DNA of 64,000 bases. Source: Reticulitermes speratus (Eukaryota > Arthropoda > Insecta > Blattodea > Rhinotermitidae). The DNA lies in assembly GCA_021186555.1 (NCBI GenBank), contig JAJKFL010000006.1:46138138-46202137 (forward strand). The letters are read 5' to 3'. A model generated the notes under the pieces. The model was given only the letters and a program-made list of their open reading frames with translations. It was not told the DNA's origin and ran no database searches. The position numbers and the translations under genes are program-made. Every line of letters begins with the position of its first letter. Positions within the stretch are counted from its first letter, which is position 1. Positions 54,425 through 64,000 of this stretch are shown here, one piece after another.

Positions 54425-54740
54425 GGCGACGTTGCTTAAGATGTTTTTGGCTGTGAGGCAGAGGTTCTGGGTTCAGCACGACGCAGCTCGAGCACTCTGT
54501 GAGGAAAACGTCCGGCAGCGGTTTAATGAGATGTATATACAGGAAGGTGGATTGGGCTGGGGGTCAGATTTTATGATCTCGGTTGCTGGATCTAATTCCG
54601 ATATTTTTAAACGTAAGAACAGCTGCACAAGCACGTAACAGTTTCTTCCTGATTTATCGAAGATCTTACGACAAAATTTCAGGCAGCTCTAACAACGCTT
54701 GATGCCAACGAATTAAAGCGTGATCCAGTCGAGTGATCAC
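54425..54740 (+). pseudogene. Mariner-like (IS630-type) transposase remnant
   Basis: The frame from 54423 reads QRFWVQHDAARALCEENVRQ, RFNEMYIQEGGLGWGSDFMI, SVAGSNSDIF. It lines up by eye with the QxDxAxxH...NVRxxLNExY..RWIGxGGPI..xPxRSPDLxPxDFF region of the DDE domain of mariner-like transposases. In this copy the QHD aspartate is kept, but the RSPDL region is destroyed. Dead. Confidence 0.5.
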
Positions 54741-54797
54741 GTGTTACCCAGCCGCATTTGACTGTGACGTATATCTAAAAAACTAAACATCACGGAG

Positions 54798-54810
54798 GGG
54801 GGGGGGGGGG
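54798..54810. repeat. Poly-G run
   Basis: About 12 consecutive G bases just before the 30-bp array, prone to sequencing error. Confidence 0.8.
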
Positions 54811-54870
54811 CACGTCGTGTAACATTCTGGAACTGCCCTTCGACAACACATCAGAGTATGCAGCGCTGAG

Positions 54871-57800
54871 GACGAGTTTTCTCTCGCCCTGTATATACGT
54901 AGCACGAGTTTTCTCTCGCCCTGTATATACGTAGCACGAGTTTTCTCTCGCCCTGTATATACGTAGCACGAGTTTTCTCTCGCCCTGTATATACGTAGCA
55001 CGAGTTTTCTGTCGCCCTGTATATACGTAGCAAGTTTTCTCTCGCCCTGTATATACGTAGCACGAGTTTTCTCTCGCCCTGTATATACGTAGCACGAGTT
55101 TTCTGTCGCCCTGTATATAAGTAACAAGTTTTCTCTCGCCCTATATATATACGTAGAACGAGTTTTCTCTCACCCTGTGTATATGTATTACGATATTTCT
55201 CTCTGCCTATATATACGTAGCAAGTTTTCTCTCGCCCTATATATACGTAGCACGAGTTTTCTCTCACCCTGTGTATATGTATTACGATATTTCTCTCTGC
55301 CTATATATACGTAGCAAGTTTTCTCTCGCCCTATATATACGTAGAACGAGTTTTCTCTCACCCTGTGTATATGTATTACGATATTTCTCTCTGCCTATAT
55401 ATACGTAGCAAGTTTTCTCTCGCCCTATATATACGTAGAACGAGTTTTCTCTCACCCTGTGTATATGTATTACGATATTTCTCTCTGCCTATATATACGT
55501 AGCAAGTTTTCTCTCGCCCTATATATACGTAGCACGAGTTTTCTCTCGCCCTGTATATACGTAGCACGAGTTTTCTGTCGCCCTGTATATAAGTAACAAG
55601 TTTTCTCTCGCCCTATATATATACGTAGAACGAGTTTTCTCTCACCCTGTGTATATGTATTACGATATTTCTCTCTGCCTATATATACGTAGCAAGTTTT
55701 CTCTCGCCCTATATATACGTAGCACGAGTTTTCTCTCGCCCTATATATACGTAGCACGAGATTTCTCTCGCCCTGTATATACGTAGCAAGTTATCTCTCG
55801 CCCTGTATATACGTAGCAAGTTTTCTCTCGCCCTGTATATACGTAGCAAGTTTTCTCTCGCCCTCTATATACGTAGCAAGTTTTCTCTCGCCCTGTAAAT
55901 ACGTAGCAAGTTTTCTCTAGCCCTGTATATACGTAGCAAGTTTTCTCTCGCCCTGTATATACGTAGCACGAGTTTTCTCTCGCCCTGTATATACGTAGCA
56001 AGTTTTCTCTCGCTCTATATACACGTAGCACGAGTTTTCTCTCGCCCTGTATATACGTAGCAAGTTTTCTCTCGCCCTATATATACGTAGCACGAGTTTT
56101 CTCTCGCCCTGTATATACGTAGCACGAGTTTTCTCTCGCCCTGTATATACGTAGCAAGTTTTCTCTAGCCCTGTATATACGTAGCAAGTTTTCTCTCGCT
56201 CTGTATATACGTAGCAAGTTTTCTCTCACCCTGTATATACGTAGCAAGTTTTCTCTCACCCTGTATATACGTAGCAAGTTTTCTCTCGCCCTGTATATAC
56301 GTAGCAAGTTTTCTCTCGTTATATATATACGTAGCAAGTTTTCTCTAGCCCTGTATATACGTAGCAAGTTTTCTCTCGCTCTGTATATACGTAGCAAGTT
56401 TTCTCTCACCCTGTATATACGTAGCAAGTTTTCTCTCACCCTGTATATACGTAGCAAGTTTTCTCTCGCTCTGTATATACGTAGCAAGTTTTCTCTCACC
56501 CTGTATATACGTAGCAAGTTTTCTCTCGCCCTGTATATACGTAGCAAGTTTTCTCTCGCCCTGTATATACGTAGCAAGTTTTCTCTCGCCCTATATATAC
56601 GTAGCACGAGTTTTCTCTCGCCCTGTATATACGTAGCACGAGTTTTCTCTCGCCCTGTATATACGTAGCAAGTTTTCTCTCGCTCTATATACACGTAGCA
56701 CGAGTTTTCTCTCGCCCTGTATATACGTAGCAAGTTTTCTCTCGCCCTATATATACCTAGCACGAGTTTTCTCTCGCCCTGTATATACGTAGCACGAGTT
56801 TTCTCTCGCCCTGTATATACGTAGCAAGTTTTCTCTCGCTCTATATACACGTAGCACGAGTTTTCTCTCGCCCTGTATATACGTAGCAAGTTTTCTCTCG
56901 CCCAGTATATACGTAGCAAGTTTTCTCTCGCCCTGTATATACGAAGCAAGTTTTCTCTCGCCCTGTATATACGTAGCAAGTTTTCTCTCGCCCAGTATAT
57001 ACGTAGCAAGTTTTCTCTCGCCCTGTATATAAGTAGCACGAGTTTTCTCTCGCCCTGTATATACGTAGCAAGTTTTCTCTCACCCTGTATATACGTAGCA
57101 AGTTTTCTCTCACCCTGTATATACGTAGCAAGTTTTCTCTCACCCTGTATATACGTAGCAAGTTTTCTCTCACCCTGTATATACGTAGCAAGTTTTCTCT
57201 CACCCTGTATATACGTAGCAAGTTTTCTCTCACCCTGTATATACGTAGCAAGTTTTCTCTCACCCTGTATATACGTAGCAAGTTTTCTCTCACCCTGTAT
57301 ATACGTAGCAAGTTTTCTCTCACCCTGTATATACGTAGCAAGTTTTCTCTCACCCTGTATATACGTAGCAAGTTTTCTCTCACCCTGTATATACGTAGCA
57401 AGTTTCCTCTCGTTATATATACACGTAGCACGAGTTTTCTCTCGCCCTATATATACGTAGCAAGTTTTCTCTCGCTCTGTATATACGTAGCAAGTTTTCT
57501 CTTGCCCTATATATACGTAGCAAGTTTTCTCTCGCCCTGTATATACGTAGCAAGTTTTCTCTCACCCTGTATATACGTAGCAAGTTTTCTCTCGCTCTGT
57601 ATATACGTAGCAAGTTTTCTCTCACCCTGTATATACGTAGCAAGTTTTCTCTCGCCCTGTATATACGTAGCAAGTTTTCTCTAGCCCTGTATATACGTAG
57701 CAAGTTTTCTCTCGCTCTGTATATACGTAGCAAGTTTTCTCTAGCCCTGTATATACGTAGCAAGTTTTCTCTCACCCTGTATATACGTAGCAAGTTTTCT

Positions 57801-58693
57801 CTCGCCCTGTATATACGTAGCAAGTTTTCTCTAGCCCTGTATATACGTAGCAAGTTTTCTCTCGCTCTGTATATACGTAGCAAGTTTTCTCTCACCTGTA
57901 TATACGTAGCAAGTTTTCTCTCACTCTGTATATACGTAGCAAGTTTTCTCTAGCCCTGTATATACGTAGCAAGTTTTCTCTCACCCTGTATATACGTAGC
58001 AAGTTTTCTCTCACCCTGTATATACGTAGCAAGTTTTCTCTCACCCTGTATATACGTAGACGAGTTTTCTCTCGCTCTGTATATACGTAGCAAGTTTTCT
58101 CTCACCCTGTATATACGTAGACGAGTTTTCTCTCGCCCTGTATATACGTAGCAAGTTTTCTCTCACCCTGTATATACGTAGACGAGTTTTCTCTCGCTCT
58201 GTATATACGTAGCAAGTTTTCTCTCACCCTGTATATACGTAGCAAGTTTTCTCTCATCCTGTATATACGTAGCAAGTTTTCTCTCACCCTGTATATACGT
58301 AGACGAGTTTTCTCTCGCCCTGTATATACGTAGCAAGTTTTCTCTAGCCCTGTATATACGTAGCAAGTTTTCTCTCGCTCTGTATATACGTAGCAAGTTT
58401 TCTCTCATCCTGTATATACGTAGCAAGTTTTCTCTAGCCCTGTATATACGTAGCAAGTTTTCTCTCGCCCTCTATATACGTAGCAAGTTTTCTCTCATCC
58501 TGTATATACGTAGCAAGTTTTCTCTAGCCCTGTATATACGTAGCAAGTTTTCTCTCACCCTGTATATACGTAGCAAGTTTTCTCTCATCCTGTATATACG
58601 TAGCAAGTTTTCTCTCGCCCTCTATATACGTAGCAAGTTTTCTCTCGTTATATATATACGTAGCAAGTTTTTCTCTCACCCTGTATATACGCA
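54871..58693. repeat. 30/32-bp minisatellite array with nested higher-order repeats
   Basis: About 126 copies built from CTGTATATACGTAGCAAGTT plus TTCTCTCGCC (30 bp) or with GCACGAGTT (32 bp). Between about 55131 and 55740 a compound unit of about 92 bp (CTGTGTATATGTATTACGAT, then ATTTCTCTCTGCC, then two ordinary units) recurs five times. From 57050 to 57400 twelve units with CTCACCCTG are identical. Minus-strand frames (RENLLRIYRA or REKTCYVYTG per unit) are by-products. Confidence 0.96.
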
Positions 58694-58953
58694 TAGTAAC
58701 GTGTACCTGTCTGCTACGCATTGCGTTGTCAACAGAACGTTCGTACAGCACTAAATATCAAGCTGGTTCAGTTCGCCGTTTTCCTGGGATATAAGGACGT
58801 ATCAGTGGGTAACCGAATACACGGGGAATCGATTGTTAACGGGCAGCGTCGTGGCTCAAAAAAATGGAAACCTCACGAACGCAGCTGTGAGAGTGTCAGG
58901 ACTCGTGTTTTGTAAGTTAGCAGTCAGTACGTTTGTCAGTGTAGTAAAGTAAT

Positions 58954-58954
<1 letters not shown>
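58694..58954. other. Unique spacer
   Basis: A + frame (58721-58915) reads VSVGNRIHGESIV and KKWKPHERSCESVRTRVL without a recognised family. No other feature was seen. Confidence 0.35.

Positions 58955-59008
<54 letters not shown>
58955..59008. repeat. (TAA)n microsatellite
   Basis: Eighteen TAA/ATA triplets directly upstream of a SINE. Confidence 0.95.
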
Positions 59009-59016
59009 TGGTCTCG

Positions 59017-59275
59017 CCGATCCCAGTGGTCGCGCGGTCTAAGGCGTCGGTCTGCGGCCGCTCGCTTGCTGGGATCGTGGGTTCGAATCCCGTCTAGGTC
59101 ATGGATGTCTGTCTGTTGTGAGTGTTGTGTGTTGTCAGGTAGAGGTCTCTGCGACGGGCTGATCACTCGTCCAGAGGAGTCCTACCGAGTGTGGTGTGTC
59201 TGAGTGTGATCGTGAAACCTCGAAATGAGGAGGCCTAGGCACCCGAAAAGGGGCTGTCGAGCCATTAAAAAAAAA
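59017..59275 (+). mobile_element. tRNA-Leu-like SINE, family L, full length
   Basis: GATCCCAGTGGTCGCGCGGT, CTAAGGCGTCGGTCTGCGGC and GTGGGTTCGAATCCCGTC form the tRNA-like head. The body and end (GGGGCTGTCGAGCCATTAAA, then poly-A with AATAAT) match the copy at 52070. The 3' AATAAT tail and the TAA run before it suggest insertion at a TAA microsatellite. Confidence 0.85.
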
Positions 59276-59395
59276 TAATACAGTCTCATCACGCTCCACC
59301 TGTCATAACCATCCGTGACAATAAACCGACATCACAATTCGTGATAATGAAAGAGCAACACGTGTGTTAATATTTGTTGTAATTTGAGGACACAG

Positions 59396-59640
59396 AAATG
59401 TGGTCAAGAAAGCAGCTGAGAAGATTCTGAAACATGAAGACCTTACGACAGAAATACAGCGCATTTGATATATACAAACAAAATCGATACCAGCAATATC
59501 AGGGCAACTGAACCGTCTCAAAACCACTCACAAAATACCCCAGCAACGTACCGTCAAATCACGACATCAAGTAACTACAGCAAACAGCCACACTGACACT
59601 GCGGGAAGTACTGGTGTAAAGTACAGAACATTGAGCATGG
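59396..59640 (+). pseudogene. LINE reverse-transcriptase remnant
   Basis: The + frame reads VVKKAAEKILKHEDLTTEIQ, RI, stop, YIQTKSIPAISGQLNRLKTT, then SMGNNITCSINC. It resembles the EAxKxLKYxDLxIEIxRMWxVKTKxIPVIIGATGxI region found at the end of some LINE reverse-transcriptase frames. Interrupted by a stop and 5' truncated. Confidence 0.6.
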
Positions 59641-60378
59641 GAAATAACATTACATGTAGCATAAACTGTAACTACAGAATAGCTACAACACTGTGTACCG
59701 TACAAACATAATTTGTATTGGGTACATAATTGTAACTTGCATAAACTTAATTAAAATTAGTAATGAACTTTGGCCAATCATTTGGTATAATCCCGTAACA
59801 TTTCGGGATTATACTTTATTCTCATTACATTTCTATTACAAGGCATTCCCGAAGTACAATTAAAAACGCAATTTTTACGCAAGAGTAATACCGGACGTTT
59901 TGTGAACGTACCCGAAGTGTTCCAAACCTACAGGTGTGTAAACAGAGATTTGTCGACATCTGTGTCACGCATTGCCGCGTTTGTAGCGCACGGTATGATG
60001 GGGAGACAGACTTAGAGCAACACTAATGTCTTCTACGGTCTTAGTAAGAACTCGTGTGTCTAATATCAACATTCATTACAAACACGAAGTGCACTAACGT
60101 GTATTTATTACCATTCTAAGTGAAATAATGTACAGCACTAAACCTTCCACGTAACCAATACAAACACCATAATAATACGGTAACACTCTTGACGTCTGTG
60201 ACTTACCGATGTGAGAGTTCAATTAATTCAGTGTCCATTTCTGACATATATATATATATATATTGGGACTACGAGTGAACTGTAACACGTACAAGTTAAG
60301 AACAATTAAAATAGGTGAAACAGACACCACATGTTATAACAGTAGGTTTGCTAACCCCATGAAGACTGGGGATATTTG
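59641..60378. other. AT-rich spacer with a (TA)n microsatellite
   Basis: A TA run lies at about 60246-60263. No gene recognised. Confidence 0.45.
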
Positions 60379-63300
60379 AGCAGTAACTAGTGCGTAACTG
60401 TTCAGCAGTAACTAGTGCGTAACTGTTCAGCAGTAACTAGTGCGTAACTGTTCTGCAGTAACTAGTACGTAACTGTTCAGCAGTAACTAGTACGTAACTG
60501 TTCAGCAGTAACTAGTGCGTAACTGTTCTGAAGTAACTAGTACGTAACTGTTCAGCAGTAACTAGTACGTAACTGTTCAGCAGTAACTAGTGCGTAACTG
60601 TTCAGCAGTAACTAGTGCGTAACTGTTCAGCAGTAACTAGTGCGTAACTGTTCTGCAGTAACTAGTACGTAACTGTTCAGCAGTAACTAGTACGTAACTG
60701 TTCAGCAGTAACTAGTGCGTAACTGTTCTGAAGTAACTAGTACGTAACTGTTCAGCAGTAACTAGTACGTAACTGTTCAGCAGTAACTAGTGCGTAACTG
60801 TTCAGCAGTAACTAGTGCGTAACTGTTCAGCAGTAACTAGTGCGTAACTGTTCTGCAGTAACTAGTACGTAACTGTTCAGCAGTAACTAGTACGTAACTG
60901 TTCAGCAGTAACTAGTGCGTAACTGTTCTGCAGTAACTAGTACGTAACTGTTCAGCAGTAACTAGTACGTAACTGTTCAGCAGTAACTAGTACGTAACTG
61001 TTCAGCAGTAACTAGTGCGTAACTGTTCTGCAGTAACTAGTACGTAACTGTTCAGCAGTAACTAGTACGTAACTGTTCAGCAGTAACTAGTGCGTAACTG
61101 TTCAGCAGTAACTAGTACGTAACTGTTCAGCAGTAACTAGTACGTAACTGTTCAGCAGTAACTAGTGCGTAACTGTTCAGCAGTAACTAGTGCGTAACTG
61201 TTCAGCAGTAACTAGTGCGTAACTGTTCAGCAGTAACTAGTGCGTAACTGTTCTGCAGTAACTAGTACGTAACTGTTCAGCAGTAACTAGTGCGTAACTG
61301 TTTTGCAGTAACTAGTGCGTAACTGTTCAGCAGTAACTAGTACGTAACTGTTCAGCAGTAACTAGTACGTAACTGTTCAGCAGTAACTAGTACGTAACTG
61401 TTCAGCAGTAACTAGTACGTAACTGTTCAGCAGTAACTAGTGCGTAACTGTTCTGCAGTAACTAGTGCGTAACTGTTCAGCAGTAACTAGTGCGTAACTG
61501 TTCAGCAGTAACTAGTGCGTAACTGTTCAGCAGTAACTAGTGCGTAACTGTTCTGCAGTAACTAGTGCGTAACTGTTCTGCAGTAACTAGTGCGTAACTG
61601 TTCAGCAGTAACTAGTGCGTAACTGTTCTGCAGTAACTAGTGCGTAACTGTTCTGCAGTAACTAGTGCGTAACTGTTCTGCAGTAACTAGTAACGTAACT
61701 GTTCAGCAGTAAACTAGTACGTAACTGTTCAGCAGTAATTAGTACGTAACTGTTCACAGTAACTAGTACGTAACTGTTCAGCAGTAACTAGTACGTAACT
61801 GTTCAGCAGTAACTAGTACGTAACTGTTCAGCAGTAACTAGTCGTAACTGTTCAGCAGTAACTAGTACGTAACTGTTCAGCAGTAACTAGTGCGTAACTG
61901 TTCTGCAGTAACTAGTGCGTAACTGTTCAGCAGTAACTAGTACGTAACTGTTCAGCATGTAACTAGTACGTAAGCTGTTCAGACTAGTAACTAGTACGTA
62001 ACTGTTCAGCAGTAACTAGTACGTAACTGTTCAGCAGTAACTAGTACGTAACTGTTCAGCAGTAACTAGTACGTAACTGTTCAGCAGTAACTAGTACGTA
62101 ACTGTTCAGCAGTAACTAGTACGTAACTGTTCAGCAGTAACTATGAAGTACGTAACTGTTATCAGCAGTAACTAGTCGTAACTGTTCAGCAGTAACTAGT
62201 CGTAACTGTTCATGCAGAGTAACTATGTAACTGTTCGCGTCTAGTTCAGCAGTAACTAGTACGTAACTGTCAGCAGTAATAGTACGTAACTGTTCACAGT
62301 AACTAGTACGTAACTGTTCAGCAGTAACTAGTACGTAACTGTTCAGCAGTAACTAGTACGTAACTGTTCAGCAGTAACTAGTACGTAATGTTCAGCAGTA
62401 CTAGTACGTCGCTGTTCAGCAGTAACTAGTACGTAACTGTTCGCAGTACAGTGTAAGTACGTATAGTACGTAACTTTGATTGTACCTGTCAGCATAACTA
62501 GTACGTAACTGTTCAGCAGTAACTAGTACGTAACTGTTCAGCAGTAACTAGTACGTAACTGTTCAGCAGTAACTAGTACGTAACTGTTCAGCAGTAACTA
62601 GTACGTAACTGTTCAGCAGTAACTAGTACGTAACTGTTCAGCAGTAACTAGTACGTAACTGTTCAAGCAGTAACTAGTACGTAACTGTTCAACAGTAACT
62701 AGTACGTAACTGTTCAAGCAGTAACTAGTACGACTGTTCAGCAGTAACTAGTACGTAACTGTTCAGCAGTAACTAGTACGTAACTGTTCAGCAGTAACTA
62801 GTACGTAACTGTTCAACAGTAACTAGTACGTAACTGTTCAACAGTACATCTAGTACAGTATATAACTGTTCAACAGTAAACTAGTACGTAACTGTACTAA
62901 TTCACGTAACTAGTACGTAACTGTTCAACAGTAACTAGTACGTAACTGTTCAACAGTAACTAGTGCGTAACTGTTCAACAGTAACTAGTCGTAACTGTTC
63001 ACAGTAACTAGTCGTAACTGTTCAACAGTAACTAGTACGTAACTGTTCAACAGTAACTAGTGCGTAACTGTTCAACAGTAACTAGTACGTAACTGTTCAA
63101 CAGTAACTAGTGCGTAACTGTTCAACAGTAACTAGTGCGTAACTGTTCAACAGTAACTAGTGCGTAACTGTTCAACAGTAACTAGTGCGTAACTGTTCAA
63201 CAGTAACTAGTACGTAACTGTTCAACAAAGTAACTAGTAACGTAAACTGTTCAACAGTAACTAGTGCGTAACTGTTCAACAGTAACTAGTGCGTAACTGT

Positions 63301-64000
63301 TCAACAGTAACTAGTGCGTAACTGTTCAACAGTAACTAGTGCGTAACTGTTCAACAGTAACTAGTGCGTAACTGTTCAACAGTAACTAGTACGTAACTGT
63401 TCAACAGTAACTAGTACGTAACTGTTCACAGTAACTAGTACGTAACTGTTACGTACTGTACGTAGCACAGTAACTAGTGCGTAACTGTTCAACAGTAACT
63501 AGTGCGTAACTGTTCAACAGTAACTAGTGCGTAATACATTGTTCTAACATGTTATAACTAGTGCGTAACTGTTCAACAGTAACTAGTCGTAACTGTTCAC
63601 AGTAACTAGTACGTAACTGTTCAGCGTACAGTGTAACTGTTCACGTAACTATGGTACTGTTCACAGTAACTAGTACGTAACTGTTCAGCAGTAACTAGTC
63701 GTAACTGTTCAGCAGTAACTAGTCGTAACTGTTCAGCAATAACTAGTCGTAACTGTTCAGCAGTAACTAGTGCGTAACTGTTCAGCAGTAACTAGTGCGT
63801 AACTGTTCAGCAGTAACTATGTAACGTTACGTTCAGTCATGTTAACATAACTAGTACGTAACTGTTCAGCAGTAACTAGTACGTATACTGTTCAGCAGTA
63901 ACTAGTACGTAACTGTTCAGCAGTAACTAGTACGTAACTGTTCAGCAGTAACTAGTACGTAACTGTTCAGCAGTAACTAGTACGTAATGTCGCATAATGT
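60379..64000. repeat. 25-bp minisatellite array running off the window end
   Basis: About 145 copies of a 25-bp unit, core CAGTAACTAGTGCGTAACTG then TTCAG. Variants: GTGCG/GTACG, TTCAGCAG/TTCTGCAG/TTCAACAG. To about 61690 the phase is perfect. Beyond it many units carry one- or few-base insertions, deletions and scrambled inserts (near 61960, 62150-62250, 62440-62490, 62850-62910, 63450, 63540, 63640 and 63820). The break in quality is abrupt. Confidence 0.96.

Noticed and set aside
60379..64000. Telomeric or subtelomeric repeat
   Set aside because: No TTAGG-type insect telomere repeat occurs. The 25-bp unit is an ordinary minisatellite running off the window.

Overview
This window is nuclear DNA of a large, repeat-rich arthropod genome. 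The best guess is a polyneopteran insect, probably a cockroach or termite (Blattodea). The clues are a spliced cuticle-type gene with a four-codon first exon, many decayed non-LTR retrotransposon ends of a style I associate with blattodean genomes (DNA ending in GYGPVVRQTTE, or the GRPxxRW...VDLQ / DWxxLAxDRD type), tRNA-derived SINEs, and fold-back elements with a GACGTTTCGG core. The taxon is recalled and inferred, not proven. Nothing bacterial, plasmid or viral was recognised.

About 38 kb of the 64 kb (some 60%) is tandem repeat, in at least 14 unrelated unit families: 21 bp (1-1205), 114 bp (six arrays), 34 bp (7950-11052), about 29 bp AT-rich (11540-12006), 24 bp (16769-19598), 42 bp (19827-22013), 27 bp (25783-27925), 39 bp (29995-31480), 20 bp (32311-35000), 30 bp (35541-36203), 32 bp (39438-43873), 31/35 bp (44980-46960), 118 bp (53035-53880), 30/32 bp (54871-58693) and 25 bp (60379 to the window end). 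Nearly all long open frames come from these arrays and are not genes. A 100-base N gap lies at 51953-52052, inside a 114-bp array.

The one convincing protein gene is on the + strand at about 11430-15975. It has a TATA box, a first exon coding only MRLL, a 3.7-kb intron full of repeats, a second exon that completes a signal peptide and codes a PYPV/VEK-repeat secreted protein, and two AATAAA signals. It resembles an insect cuticular or other extracellular structural protein.

The rest is mobile-element debris. I see a TTAA-flanked piggyBac-like non-autonomous element that carries the 114-bp repeats (several expanded copies and at least four relics), fold-back elements, three tRNA-derived SINE families, two short TA-flanked MITEs, eight LINE remnants and one mariner-like remnant.

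The main message is that several arrays appear to start inside transposable elements. The 39-bp array repeats the last codons of a LINE, the 30-bp array repeats a piece of a tRNA-Glu-type SINE, the 24-bp array fills a fold-back element, the 118-bp array is one arm of another fold-back element, the 114-bp arrays lie inside a TTAA MITE, and the 34-bp array begins next to a SINE fragment. Several arrays also show higher-order duplication, clearest in the 42-bp array, with an exact 882-bp (21-unit) period.
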